Source: Rhodopseudomonas palustris
GTDB taxonomy: Bacteria; Pseudomonadota; Alphaproteobacteria; Rhizobiales; Xanthobacteraceae
DNA length: 64,000 nt
Assembly: GCF_007005445.1 (NCBI RefSeq)
Contig: NZ_CP041387.1
Coordinates: forward strand, 1,550,001 to 1,614,000
Direction: 5' to 3'
Below the pieces are notes generated by a model, which saw only the letters and a program-made list of their open reading frames with translations, ran no database searches and was not told where the DNA came from. Positions 17,806-26,994 of the stretch are shown here, one piece after another (the stretch's first letter is position 1; each line of letters opens with the position of its first letter). The position numbers and the translations under genes are program-made.

Positions 17806-19479
17806 TCAGGCGAGCGCGGCGAGGCCGAGCAGGAGGGCGACCAGCAGTACCGCGCTGCCGCTCGCGGCTGCGCCGGAAAGCCCCGTCTCGAGCGACTGCG
17901 CCGGCTTGACGAAGCCGTGGAGCAGGCGCGCGGCGTCGACCGCAAACCGCGGTGCGTGCCACGACGGCCGCGATCCGAATGCCCGCTGCAGGGCCGCCTC
18001 GACGGGGCCGGCGATGTCGCCGATCGGCACGGTGATGGCGATCGGCCGCAACATTGCGAGGCCGCCGATCGCGAATGCGAGCAGGATCGGCCACGCCGCG
18101 CTCCACAGCGCCGCGTCCGACAGCGCCGCAGGGAGCGGCAGACCGAGCAGGCCGGGAGCAATGATCCAGGGCACCAGCAGCGCGGCGAGGGTGGTCAGCG
18201 CAAAAGCCACGATCATGCCCGCCCGAGCGCTCGGTGCCCGTGCCGGCCTCTGCGCTGCGAGCAGCACTACGGTGCGCAGCATCAGCAGCATCGTCCCGAC
18301 CGCCGACAGCGACGCGAGCGTCGCGGCGAGGCCGCTGCCGAGCGGTCCTTTGATCGCGAGCTTGGCGAGCGATCCGCCGGTGAACGGCGCGCCGGCGATC
18401 GCGGCGCCGAGCAATGCGACGGTGGCCAACACCGGAATCGCCGCCCGTCCGGCGCCGGCCGCGATCACGCCGACGGCGAGAAACAGCGCGCCTTTGGCAA
18501 GGCCGTGATGGGTCGCGTAGAATGCCGCGGCCACCGACGTATCGGCAATGCCGGCGCCGAGCCCGGCGCCCAGCACGGCGACCATCAACCCCATCTGACT
18601 CATCGTCGAATACGCCAGCACGGCTTTCGGCTTGATCTGGGGCAGGCCGAGCGCAATGCCGAGCCATGCGGTGGCGAGGCCGAGCCAGAGCAGCGTGTCG
18701 GCCCAGGACGGCATCGCTTCGACCGGCACGAAACGGATCAGGCCGATCAGTCCGGCCTTGACAATGGCGCCGCTCAGCACCGCTGAGGCCGGCACCGGCG
18801 CCGCCGAATGGGCGAGCGGCAGCCAGACATGCAGCGGCACCAGACCGGCCTTCAAGCCGAATCCGATCAGCAAGGCGAGGGTTGCGACATTGCCCCACGG
18901 CGAGGTCGCGATCGCGGCGCGGATATCGTCGATCACCAGACTGTCGGCGCCGCCCGCCGCCAGCAACAGGCCGATCAGCAGGCAGGCTTCGCCGAACACC
19001 GCCAGCACGATGTAGACGCGCCCGGCGCGCCACGCCGCCGCACTCCGCTCGTGCACGACGAGTCCGTAGGCCGCCAGCGACAGCAGCGCGAATGACAAGT
19101 AGAAGGTCGCGGCGTCGGCGGCCACGAAAGCTCCCAGCGTGCCGGCCAGCGTCAGCGACCAGAACACGCAGAATCCGGCTTCGTTGGGCTTGCCGCCGAG
19201 ATAAGCGCGCGCATACAGCCCGGCGATGGACCACAGCGCGGAGGCGAAGCCGAGAAACACCGCGCCCAGCGTGTCGAGCCTGAACTGCATGCCGAGCAGC
19301 AGCCAGGACAGCGTCACCGTCTCGCCGGCCGGCGCGAGCACGGCCGCGGCCAGACCCGGCAGGCTCGCGAACGGGAGCAGCAGGGTCGGCTTCGGGATCA
19401 ACGCGCCGACGAGTGCCAGCACCAGCGGGAAAGCCGGCGCGAGCGGCAACAGCAGGTGCGTGAAAGGGGCATCGATCAT
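17806..19479 (-). CDS. Mrp-type antiporter subunit, NuoL/HyfB-like proton channel protein
   Basis: A 557-residue polytopic membrane protein of the complex I/Mrp proton-channel family. The conserved channel core is present (GFGLKAGLVPLHVWLPLAHSAAPVPASAVLSGAIVKAG...RF, YSTMSQMGLM, HHGLAKGALFLAVG), including the channel Lys residues and the His of HHGLAK. It is the last gene of the eight-gene operon. It has a hydrogenase-4/NuoL flavour rather than being a full MrpA, whose C-terminal part sits in another gene here. It overlaps the upstream stop by 4 bases (ATGA). Confidence 0.85.
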   Translation of the reverse strand: MIDAPFTHLLLPLAPAFPLVLALVGALIPKPTLLLPFASLPGLAAAVLAPAGETVTLSWLLLGMQFRLDTLGAVFLGFASALWSIAGLYARAYLGGKPNEAGFCVFWSLTLAGTLGAFVAADAATFYLSFALLSLAAYGLVVHERSAAAWRAGRVYIVLAVFGEACLLIGLLLAAGGADSLVIDDIRAAIATSPWGNVATLALLIGFGLKAGLVPLHVWLPLAHSAAPVPASAVLSGAIVKAGLIGLIRFVPVEAMPSWADTLLWLGLATAWLGIALGLPQIKPKAVLAYSTMSQMGLMVAVLGAGLGAGIADTSVAAAFYATHHGLAKGALFLAVGVIAAGAGRAAIPVLATVALLGAAIAGAPFTGGSLAKLAIKGPLGSGLAATLASLSAVGTMLLMLRTVVLLAAQRPARAPSARAGMIVAFALTTLAALLVPWIIAPGLLGLPLPAALSDAALWSAAWPILLAFAIGGLAMLRPIAITVPIGDIAGPVEAALQRAFGSRPSWHAPRFAVDAARLLHGFVKPAQSLETGLSGAAASGSAVLLVALLLGLAALA

Positions 19480-20951
19480 GGCGCGTAGTTCCGCGTGACG
19501 ATCAGTGTCGACCAGCCGAGCGGACTGAGCGGAAGCCCTGCGAACAGACCGGCGCCGAGCGCTGCAGCCGCCGTCACCAGGCCGGGGCCGATCAGCCAGG
19601 CCGGGCCTTCGCGCCGCGCGGCCGGCCTCGCCGGATCGTCGGCCGGCGCCAGGAACCAGGCACGGTGCAGCAGCGGCAGAAAATACGCGGCGTTGAGCAG
19701 GCTCGAAACGGCGAGGACCGCCAATACCCAGTGCTGGCCTGCCTGCAGGCTGCCGATGCCGAGATACCATTTGCTGACGAAGCCGGCGAGCGGCGGCAGC
19801 CCGATCATGCCGAGCGCCGCGACCGAGAACGCCGCCATGGTGAGCGGCATCCGTCGCCCGGCGCCGTCGAGCTGCTCGACGCGGGTGACGCCGATCCGCT
19901 CGGCGAGCGCGCCGGCGCAGAAGAACAGCGTGATCTTCATCAATCCCTGGTGGACGAGATGGACCACGCCGCCGATCGTGGCGTAAGGCCCGAACAGACC
20001 GGTGCCGAGCACGATGTAGGCGACCTGACTGACGGTCGAGTAGGCCAGCCGGCGCTTGATGTCGTGCTGCTGCAGGGCGCGCAGCGAGCCGTAGATGATG
20101 GTGACGGCGGCGACGATCGCGAGCGGCAGCCCGACGCCGAGTTCGTTCACCAGCGTGACGCCGTAAACGTCGTAGACCAGCCGGATGATGCCGAAGGCGC
20201 CGGCTTTCACCACTGCGACGGCATGCAGCAGCGCGCTGACCGGCGCCGGTGCCACCATCGCGCTCGGCAGCCAGCCGTGCAGCGGCACCAGCGCGGCCTT
20301 GACGCCGAGCCCGGCGACCATCAGCACGAACGCGCCGATCAGCACCGTCGGGTCGCCGGCGTCGAGGCTGCCGTGCCGGGTGAATTCGATCGGCCCGAGG
20401 CCGCCCTCGAGCCACAGGATGCCGGCGAGCAAGGCGGCGCTGCCGCTCATGGTGTAGATCAGATAGCGGCGCCCCGCTGCCAGCGAGGCGCCGTCGCCCT
20501 TGTGAACGACCAGCGGCCAGGTCGACAGCGTCAGCAACTCGTAGAACACGAAGAAGGTGATCAGCGAGCCGGACAGCGCCACGCCGGTGGTGGCGGCGAC
20601 GCACAGGCTGAAGAAGCCGAAGAACCGCGACAGATGCGGCCCGTCACCGAGATAGCTGATCGCGTAAACGGTGGTCAGCAGCCAGAGAAACGCCGAAAGG
20701 GTGAGAAACAGCAACGCCAGCGCGTCGACCCGCAGGATCAGGTCGAGTCCCGGCAGCAAGGTCAGCGTCGCCTCGTAGGTCTCGCCGGCAGCGACGCCGA
20801 TGATCATCAGCAGCGCTAGGCCGAGCTTGCCGAGCGCGGCGGTGAGGTTGACGACGGTGCGGACGGTCTTGCTGGACTCCGGCAACAGGAAGATCACCCC
20901 AGCCGCCAGCAGCGAGGTTGCCAGGGTCACAACGGGCAGCAGCGCATTCAT
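19476..20951 (-). CDS. Mrp-type antiporter subunit, second MnhD/NuoN-like protein
   Basis: A 491-residue proton-channel protein with the family core AGLGVKAALVPLHGWLPSAMVAPAPVSALLHAVAVVKAGAF split over TM7-8, then YSTVSQVAYIVLG and HLVHQGLMKITLFFCAGALAE. It stands between the MnhD-like and NuoL-like genes and overlaps each by 4 bases. It may supply the channel function that the N-terminal part of MrpA supplies in standard Mrp complexes. The start at 20951 is the first ATG giving a hydrophobic N terminus. Confidence 0.85.
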   Translation of the reverse strand: MNALLPVVTLATSLLAAGVIFLLPESSKTVRTVVNLTAALGKLGLALLMIIGVAAGETYEATLTLLPGLDLILRVDALALLFLTLSAFLWLLTTVYAISYLGDGPHLSRFFGFFSLCVAATTGVALSGSLITFFVFYELLTLSTWPLVVHKGDGASLAAGRRYLIYTMSGSAALLAGILWLEGGLGPIEFTRHGSLDAGDPTVLIGAFVLMVAGLGVKAALVPLHGWLPSAMVAPAPVSALLHAVAVVKAGAFGIIRLVYDVYGVTLVNELGVGLPLAIVAAVTIIYGSLRALQQHDIKRRLAYSTVSQVAYIVLGTGLFGPYATIGGVVHLVHQGLMKITLFFCAGALAERIGVTRVEQLDGAGRRMPLTMAAFSVAALGMIGLPPLAGFVSKWYLGIGSLQAGQHWVLAVLAVSSLLNAAYFLPLLHRAWFLAPADDPARPAARREGPAWLIGPGLVTAAAALGAGLFAGLPLSPLGWSTLIVTRNYAP

Positions 20952-22468
20952 GATGACAGCCCCTCCACGGCGGAGCCCGGACGGCCGATCTGCAGCAGCT
21001 CGTAGGGGCCGAGCGAAAGCAGCCCGAGCAGGACCGACAGCATCGCGAGGCCGAGAGCGATCGCCTGACGCCAGCGGGTGACGGCGAGGAGTGCGCCGGG
21101 TTGCTCCCGCTTGGCGAGCAGTCGGCTCAGCGGACGGAACAGGTAGCCGGCGGCGAGCAGGCCACCGCCGATCATCACTACGGCCCACCACCATTGCCCG
21201 CTGGCGAAGGCCGAGGTGAGGAGCAGATACTTCCCGGTGAAGCCGCCGCTCGGCGGCAATCCCATCAGCGACACGGCAGCTAATCCGAACGCGAACGCCG
21301 CGATCGGCAGGTGCTGTCCGACGCCGTCGAGCCGGTCCATCCGATCGTCGCCGATCGCCTCGGCCATTGCACCGGCCGCGATGAACATCGCACCCTTGGC
21401 GAGTGCATGCGACAATGCGTGGAACACGACGCCGGTCCAGGCGCCGGCGCTCCACGGCTGCTGCTCGCCCGAGCCGCCGGCGAGCGGAAACACCAGCATC
21501 AGATAGCCGAGCTGCGCCACGGTCGAATAGGCGATCACCAGCTTGAGCCGATGCTGGCGAAGCGCCAGCAGCGAGCCGACCAGAATCCCGGCGGCGCCGA
21601 GCGCGCCGAGTCCCTGCGCGACGACCGAGGTTGCGATCTCCGGGGCGACCTCGAACCACAATCGCAGCATGATGATGAAGGGCGCCTTCACGACCAGCGC
21701 CGACAGCAATGCGCTGGCCGGTGCGGGCGCCGAGCCGTGCGCCGGCGGCAGCCAGCCGTGCAGCGGGAACAGCGCGGCCTTCGCCATCAGTCCGGCCGTC
21801 ATCAATACGACGGCGGCGAGCGTCGCAGTCTCGGGATCGGCGCTGCGGCTGAGCAGACGGATGTCGAGCGTGCCGTGCGCCACATACAGGATTGCCGCGC
21901 CGAGCAAATACAGCAGCGAGCCGAGCAGCGCGAACAGCAGGTAGCGCATCGCCGCGGCGAGCGCCGCCGGCTTGCCGTCGAGCGCGACCAGCGCCACCGC
22001 GGTCACGGTCAGCAGTTCGAGGCCGACATAGAGGTTGAACAGATCGCCCGCGACCGCGATCGCGGCGAGCCCGCCGATCGTACAGAACACCAGCGGCCAG
22101 AACGCGTAGCCGCGCCGGGTTTCGCGGCCCTCCGCGTCGGGTCCGAAGCCGGCGCGTGCGAACAGCGTGACGCCGGCGCCGACCAGCGCGATCACCGCCA
22201 GGAAGGCGCTGCCGAGGCCGTCGAGCCGGAGCGCGATCCCGAGCGGCGGCGTCCAGCCGCCGATTGTGGTCTCGATCACGCCATGACGGACGACGTCGAG
22301 GATCGCCAGCGCCGCGACCGCGATCCCCGCGAGCGCCATCGGGACGGCGAGGTGGTGGGCGTGACGGCCGAGCAGGGCGGCCACCAGGGCCGCCGTCAGC
22401 GGCAGCACGACGCTGACTGCGGCCCACGGGACCAGCGGCATACCGAGGTCAGCGAGGGTCGCAGGCAT
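20948..22468 (-). CDS. mnhD: Mrp-type antiporter subunit D
   Basis: A 506-residue MnhD/MrpD-like membrane protein with about 14 predicted helices. Landmarks are the first channel motif (LYVGLELLTVTAVALVALDG, Glu conserved), the core AGLMAKAALFPLHGWLPPAHGSAPAPASALLSALVVKA, and FHALSHALAKGAMFIAAGAMAE. It follows the MnhC gene with a 20-base overlap, the usual C-then-D order. It acts in cation/proton exchange across the inner membrane. Confidence 0.88.
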   Translation of the reverse strand: MPATLADLGMPLVPWAAVSVVLPLTAALVAALLGRHAHHLAVPMALAGIAVAALAILDVVRHGVIETTIGGWTPPLGIALRLDGLGSAFLAVIALVGAGVTLFARAGFGPDAEGRETRRGYAFWPLVFCTIGGLAAIAVAGDLFNLYVGLELLTVTAVALVALDGKPAALAAAMRYLLFALLGSLLYLLGAAILYVAHGTLDIRLLSRSADPETATLAAVVLMTAGLMAKAALFPLHGWLPPAHGSAPAPASALLSALVVKAPFIIMLRLWFEVAPEIATSVVAQGLGALGAAGILVGSLLALRQHRLKLVIAYSTVAQLGYLMLVFPLAGGSGEQQPWSAGAWTGVVFHALSHALAKGAMFIAAGAMAEAIGDDRMDRLDGVGQHLPIAAFAFGLAAVSLMGLPPSGGFTGKYLLLTSAFASGQWWWAVVMIGGGLLAAGYLFRPLSRLLAKREQPGALLAVTRWRQAIALGLAMLSVLLGLLSLGPYELLQIGRPGSAVEGLSS

Positions 22469-22778
22469 CGCGATCCTCCGCCTCGCCCGGTGGGCGCGCT
22501 GGTGCGGTCTCGTCGTGAAGCCGGATTGCGATGGCGACCGCGAGGGCGGTGCCGGCGAGGGCGACGACGATGCCGGTGATGATCATCGCCTGCGGCACCG
22601 GATCGACCGCGAGCGTCGGATGACGCGCCGCGAGGCTGCCGAAATACAGGAAGATGCCGCTGCCGACGACGTTGAAGCCGAGGATGCGGCGCAGCGCACT
22701 GGCGCCGGCGAGAAGACCGTACAAGCCGATGCCGACCAGGGCGGCGCCGCACAGGCCGTAGAGCGCGGGCGCCGTCAT
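22449..22778 (-). CDS. mnhC: Mrp-type antiporter subunit C (NuoK-like)
   Basis: A 109-residue, three-helix protein of the MnhC/NuoK family (LYGLCGAALVGIGLYGLL; RRILGFNVVGSGIFLYFGSLA; PQAMIITGIVVALAGTALAVAIAIRLH). The phrase DPVPQAMIITGIVV is the family hallmark. It overlaps the fused A/B gene by 4 bases upstream and the D gene by 20 bases downstream. Confidence 0.9.
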   Translation of the reverse strand: MTAPALYGLCGAALVGIGLYGLLAGASALRRILGFNVVGSGIFLYFGSLAARHPTLAVDPVPQAMIITGIVVALAGTALAVAIAIRLHDETAPARPPGEAEDRDACDPR

Positions 22779-23716
22779 GCCGGCCGCCTCGGACGGCCCA
22801 TCACCAGCAGCGCCAGCGTGGCGGCGATCGACAGCGTCAGTCCGGTTTCGATCGCCAGAATGATGGTCTTGGTATGCGCCGTCGGAATCACCAGGAAACC
22901 GCCGACCAGGATGCCGACGACGGCAACGGCCACGAACAGCAGCGGTCCCACCACCACGGCGAGCCGCAGACGAACCCGCGACACCGGCGGTGCATCGGCG
23001 AGGCCCGCCATGATGGCGAGCATCCACACCGCCGCCAGGACCGTGCCGGCCTGAAATGCGCCGCCGGGCTCGTCGGCGCCGGTCCACACCAAGTACACGC
23101 CGATCATCAGGCCGATCGGCGGCAGCAGCCGTCCGAACGACGCCAGTACGCCGTCCGGCCGGGCGTGCTCCTTCAATCCGGGACGGCCGCCCCAGACCTG
23201 ATCAGGAGTCAGCGACCACACCCCGATCAGTGCCGCGAACAGCACCACGGTTTCGAGCAACGTGTCGTAACCGCGGAAGTCGAGCAGGACGGCCGTCACC
23301 GGATTGCGCAGGCCGGTCTCCGCCGAACCGGCATCGACCGCTTCGCGTAGTCCGGCAATCTCGTCCGGCAGCGACAGCGAAAGCAGAGCGAGCATCCCAG
23401 CCAGGGCAGCGCAGAGAGTCGCGGTACCGAGCCGGCGCCAGAGGCTGTCGTCCGATGGACTGGTCGCGATTTCGTGGCGGTGCCCGAGATGTCCGGCGGC
23501 CCGCAGCAGCAGCACGCCGCTGAGGCCGGCGCCGATCGCCGCTTCCGCCAGCGCGACGTCGACCGCATCGAGCCGCACCCAGGCGATGGCGACGAACAGC
23601 CCGTAAACGATGAACAGCGTGATGGCGGCGAACTGATCGCGCGCCAGAACGGCGGCGAGACCGACGCCGAGCAGCAGGACGCCCAGCACGACGTCGAATG
23701 CGAGCGGCGCGGTCAC
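22775..23716 (-). CDS. fused MrpA C-terminal domain and MrpB
   Basis: A 313-residue membrane protein. Residues 1 to about 80 match the C-terminal (DUF4040, NuoJ-like) part of MrpA (GVGLAAVLARDQFAAITLFIVYGLFVAIAWVRLDAVDVALAEAAIGAG). The second half is MnhB (LLPPIGLMIGVYLVWTGADEPGGAFQAGTVLAAVWML). In the usual seven-subunit operon these belong to separate MrpA and MrpB proteins. The GTG at 23716 overlaps the MnhG stop (GTGA). The frame is open further upstream only as a shadow of MnhG. Confidence 0.85.
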   Translation of the reverse strand: MTAPLAFDVVLGVLLLGVGLAAVLARDQFAAITLFIVYGLFVAIAWVRLDAVDVALAEAAIGAGLSGVLLLRAAGHLGHRHEIATSPSDDSLWRRLGTATLCAALAGMLALLSLSLPDEIAGLREAVDAGSAETGLRNPVTAVLLDFRGYDTLLETVVLFAALIGVWSLTPDQVWGGRPGLKEHARPDGVLASFGRLLPPIGLMIGVYLVWTGADEPGGAFQAGTVLAAVWMLAIMAGLADAPPVSRVRLRLAVVVGPLLFVAVAVVGILVGGFLVIPTAHTKTIILAIETGLTLSIAATLALLVMGRPRRPA

Positions 23717-24036
23717 GGCTGGCGGTCCCTCGGCGAACGCGCCACCAGTGCGGAGCGGGCGACGAGCTGGGCGACAGTGGCGGCGGCGAGCATCGTGAGC
23801 AGCCAGACGACGAGCATCTTCACCGCCTTCCAGGCATCGGGCGCCTGCAGCAGAAGGGCGATGGTGATGAAGCCGAGGCCGAGATTGTCGGCCTTGGTCA
23901 GGGCGTGCAGCCGGCTGTGAACATCCGGGAAGCGCAGCAGGCCGATGGTGCCGGCGACGAAGAACACGACGCCGGCCGCGAGCAGCGCAACGGTCGCGGC
24001 GTCGAGCGCAAGAGCGATATCGACGGACCAACTCAT
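23713..24036 (-). CDS. mnhG: Mrp-type antiporter subunit G
   Basis: A 107-residue, three-helix MnhG/MrpG protein with the diagnostic phrase GTIGLLRFPDVHSRLHALTKADNLG. It is part of the small-subunit group E-F-G at the head of the operon. The ATG at 24036 overlaps the MnhF stop, and its own stop overlaps the next GTG. Confidence 0.92.
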   Translation of the reverse strand: MSWSVDIALALDAATVALLAAGVVFFVAGTIGLLRFPDVHSRLHALTKADNLGLGFITIALLLQAPDAWKAVKMLVVWLLTMLAAATVAQLVARSALVARSPRDRQP

Positions 24037-24317
24037 GGTGCTTCCTCTTCCGGATCTCCGGCGCCGTCCGGACTCGCCGCCTTGACGAAGGCGACGGCTG
24101 CAAAGGCGGCGAGCAAGGCCAGGACCAGCGCGACATCGAGGATCGCGGCCTTCTCGGCGGCAACCGACAGCAGCAGCAGGACGGCGACCCCGGCGGTCGC
24201 GGCGAGCTGAGCGCCCATCATCCGGTCGGATCGGGTCGGGCCGCGCAGCACCCGCACGAGACTGGCCGCGACCGTCAGCAACAGTGCGGCCGCCGTCATG
24301 AACAGCAGATCGGTCAC
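24033..24317 (-). CDS. mnhF: Mrp-type antiporter subunit F
   Basis: A 94-residue MnhF/MrpF protein with three helices and the family phrase RVLRGPTRSDRMMGAQLAATAGVAVLLLLSV. The GTG start at 24317 overlaps the MnhE stop as GTGA. The C-terminal DPEEEAP tail is acidic. Confidence 0.9.
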   Translation of the reverse strand: MTDLLFMTAAALLLTVAASLVRVLRGPTRSDRMMGAQLAATAGVAVLLLLSVAAEKAAILDVALVLALLAAFAAVAFVKAASPDGAGDPEEEAP

Positions 24318-24838
24318 GACGGCGCCTCCCGGCGATCCTCCAGCGCCAGGCCGAGGCTGGCACCGATCCGTCGCTCTTCGGTGGCGATCGCCTGGTCGTG
24401 TGGTTGGTCGAGGTCGAGGCAATGCACATACAGCGCGCGGCCGTCTTCGCCGGCTGTGAGCGTCCCGGGCATCAGGCTGAGCTCACCGCCGAGCGCCGCG
24501 CGCGGCGCACCGGACGGCAGCCGTACCAGATAAGCGAGCCAGCCCGGCGACAGCGGCAGCCGCGGATCGAACGCGCGCCGGGCGACGTCGATGCCGCCAC
24601 GCAGCGATCCGGTCAGGAAGCCGGGAGCGAGTGCGATCAGCGTCGCGAGCCGAACCCGCCGTCCCGCCGCCGGCAGCAGGCGCAAGCTCAGCATCGTCAC
24701 CGCGGCGGCGGTCACCATCCCGATCGGCCACGCGGCCGGATCGTTCGAAGTAAGCGCCAACCACAGTGCACCGAGGAGCACGAAGCGTTTCAGGCCGATC
24801 ATCAGTCCGATCATGAGAGCGATCACGTCTGGCACCAT
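24314..24838 (-). CDS. mnhE: Mrp-type antiporter subunit E
   Basis: A 174-residue MnhE/MrpE protein that heads the operon. Two or three helices lie at the N terminus (LKRFVLLGALWLALTS; WPIGMVTAAAVTMLSLRLLP). The cytoplasmic part has the typical PGTLTAGEDGRALYVHCLD strand and ends GLALEDRREAPS. ATG at 24838 was chosen; in-frame ATGs 8 and 12 codons later also fit. A 154-base gap separates it from the divergent DUF502 gene. Confidence 0.88.
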   Translation of the reverse strand: MVPDVIALMIGLMIGLKRFVLLGALWLALTSNDPAAWPIGMVTAAAVTMLSLRLLPAAGRRVRLATLIALAPGFLTGSLRGGIDVARRAFDPRLPLSPGWLAYLVRLPSGAPRAALGGELSLMPGTLTAGEDGRALYVHCLDLDQPHDQAIATEERRIGASLGLALEDRREAPS

Positions 24839-24992
24839 GCGACATCGGGTCGCCGCGCCGATTTGAATGCGATACCCGGCGTTTTCGCGCCGAATGCTGT
24901 TATGCCGAAGGCCAACGCGCGGTTCCGTCGAAGGTTGCGCTCGGTGATGCGTCCCCGGCGTGGCCGGCTGAAGGTCAGGCATAGGAGTACAG

Positions 24993-25682
24993 ATGTTAGA
25001 AAGCATTCGGCGCAACGTTCTCACCGGTCTGCTGACGATCGTCCCGCTCTGGATCACCCTGTTCGTCATCGGCTTCGTCGTCGAGCAGATCATCCGGCTG
25101 GGACGTCCGCTGGTCGTCGGATTGTCGCGTGGTATCCAGCCCTACGCGCCGGACCTCGCCGATCTCCTTACGCGTGACTGGTTTCACTCGCTGCTCGCGG
25201 TGGTGATCGGTGTCGGATTGCTGTTTGCCGTCGGCGCCGCGACCAACGCGGTCGTCGGGCGCCGTTTCATCCGGATGTTCGATCAGCTCATCAAGCGCGT
25301 ACCGCTGGTCAAGACGATCTACGGAGCCAGCCGCACGCTGATCGATTCCATGCAGCGCGCGCCCCAAGGAGCTAACGGTCAGCGGGTCGTCCTCATCCAG
25401 TTTCCGAATCCCGACATGCGGACGGTGGGGTTCGTCACCGCCGTGTTCGAAGCGGTGGATACCGGCGAAGAACTTGCAGCGGTCTATGTACCGACCGCGC
25501 CGAATCCGACCTCCGGCTATGTCGAAATCGTGCCGACCAAACGGCTGGTTTGGCTCGACTGGTCGGCCAACGATGCGATGGCGTTCATCGTCTCCGGCGG
25601 CACGATGACACCTGGCAAGATCCGGATGAATCCAAATCCTGCCGCGTCGCCCGCGGCGGCGAGTCCCATCGAGCCGCGCTGA
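24993..25682 (+). CDS. DUF502 family membrane protein
   Basis: A 229-residue protein of the DUF502 (COG2928) family. Two N-terminal membrane helices (TGLLTIVPLWITLFVIGFVVEQII and LLAVVIGVGLLFAVGAATNAV) are followed by the conserved soluble part (RVPLVKTIYGASRTLIDSM...VVLIQFPNPDMRTVGFVT...VYVPTAPNPTSGYVEIVP). The role of the family is not established. ATAGGAG lies about 6 bases upstream of the ATG. It diverges from the Mrp operon. Confidence 0.9.
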   Translation: MLESIRRNVLTGLLTIVPLWITLFVIGFVVEQIIRLGRPLVVGLSRGIQPYAPDLADLLTRDWFHSLLAVVIGVGLLFAVGAATNAVVGRRFIRMFDQLIKRVPLVKTIYGASRTLIDSMQRAPQGANGQRVVLIQFPNPDMRTVGFVTAVFEAVDTGEELAAVYVPTAPNPTSGYVEIVPTKRLVWLDWSANDAMAFIVSGGTMTPGKIRMNPNPAASPAAASPIEPR

Positions 25683-25983
25683 CGCGCGACGAGACAGCCT
25701 CTGCGACGTCGTGCCGCGATCACCAGCGCGGCGATGAACGACCAGACACCGCGGATCGGACTCGATGTCACGAGCCAGCATCGTCGGGCCCGAATGCCTG
25801 TGCGACCAAGTGTTACTCGCGCGGCGATCCGCCGCATGTCGAGGGCGGGACGCGGGCGCTCTTCCAGCATTTGATGGGAATCAACAACGTCGTCGGGCTC
25901 CACACTCACTCTGTCTTTTAAGCGAGGCGGAGCCCGGCTCGGATGAAAGTCGCCGGCCGAGGGGAAGGAGTGAGAACGCAAAA
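25683..25983. other. 301-base gap upstream of the stress protein gene
   Basis: No credible gene. It holds a perfect FNR-type box at 25871-25884 (listed separately). The rest shows nothing I can name. Confidence 0.5.
25871..25884 (+). promoter_or_regulatory. FixK/FNR-type box upstream of universal stress gene
   Basis: TTGATGGGAATCAA is a full match to the TTGAT-N4-ATCAA consensus. Its centre is about 106 bases before the stress protein start, so a class II promoter would give a leader of about 65 bases. Universal stress proteins are known members of FixK/FNR regulons in related bacteria, which supports function. Confidence 0.7.
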
Positions 25984-26853
25984 ATGCAGCGCATCCTGAT
26001 CGCCACCGATTTCTCGACACGCTCGGATCGCGCGTTGCGTCGTGCCGTCCTGCTCGCCCGCCAGCACTCCGCCGCGATGACCATCGTTCACGTCATCGAC
26101 GACGATCAGCCGCCGGCGCTGTGGAAGGCCGAAGAGCGGGAAGCGCAGAGTCTGCTGAATGAACTCGCCGCGACCGTTTGCGAAATCGATGGCGTGGCCT
26201 GCGACGGGCGGATGGCTTACGGCGAGCCGTTTCAGGCGCTCGCGGACGCCGCCGACGGCATCGATGCCGATCTCGTCGTGCTGGGACCGCATCGGCGGCA
26301 GGCGCTGCGCGACATCTTTATCGGCACCACGGCGGAGCGGACGATCCGTTCGACTCGCCGCCCGGTGATCATGGCCAACGCCGTTCCTTCGGCTCACTAT
26401 GGCAGCGTTCTGGTCGCGACGGATCTGTCCGATTGCTCGGCCCACGCCGTCGCCGAGGCGCAGCGACTCGGGCTTCTTGGACACAGCGACGTGGTGCTCG
26501 TTCACGCCTTCGACGCGCCGGCGCAGGCTCTGGTCATTCGCTCCTCGATGACCGGCGCGCAACTGCGCGCCTATCTGGCGGAAGAGGAGGCGGAGGCGAC
26601 GAAAGGGCTCACGGCCTTCCTGGCCCGCACCGGCCTGCAACCGGCCCGCAGCATCGTGACGGCCAGTGAAGGCACGGCGGCCGATGCGATCCGGAAGTGC
26701 GTCAAGCAGCAGCGTGCTGACCTCGTCGTCATCGGCACCCGAGGACGAACAGCGGCTGCCAGATTCATTCTCGGAAGCGTGGCGGAAGAAGTCCTTCGCG
26801 AATCCGATATCGACGTGCTGATCGTACCGCCCGCAACGAGCGAGCCGGACTAA
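25984..26853 (+). CDS. tandem universal stress protein (UspA family)
   Basis: A 289-residue protein made of two Usp domains. The first is about residues 1-138 (MQRILIATDFSTRSDRALRRAV ... ADLVVLGPHRRQALRDIFIGTTAERTIRSTRRPVIMA). The second is about 143-283 (SVLVATDLSDCSAHAVAEAQRL ... ADLVVIGTRGRTAAARFILGSVAEEVLRESDIDVLIVP). The second keeps the ATP-binding G-x2-G-x9-G-S loop form (GTRGRTAAARFILGS), while the first is a looser version (GPHRRQALRDIFIGT). It is cytoplasmic, and the FNR-type box upstream suggests induction under low oxygen. Confidence 0.9.
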   Translation: MQRILIATDFSTRSDRALRRAVLLARQHSAAMTIVHVIDDDQPPALWKAEEREAQSLLNELAATVCEIDGVACDGRMAYGEPFQALADAADGIDADLVVLGPHRRQALRDIFIGTTAERTIRSTRRPVIMANAVPSAHYGSVLVATDLSDCSAHAVAEAQRLGLLGHSDVVLVHAFDAPAQALVIRSSMTGAQLRAYLAEEEAEATKGLTAFLARTGLQPARSIVTASEGTAADAIRKCVKQQRADLVVIGTRGRTAAARFILGSVAEEVLRESDIDVLIVPPATSEPD

Positions 26854-26994
26854 TCCGGCCTCCGTCGGCGGCAACGCTGCGTGCTCCCGTCGGCAGGCTT
26901 CCGGCCGTTCGAGCGACGGCCGAAACGGCGCGTCCGGCTGGCGATCGGCTCAAATGGACGATCGGCCGAGGTGGACGGTCGTCGCTCCGTTCGA

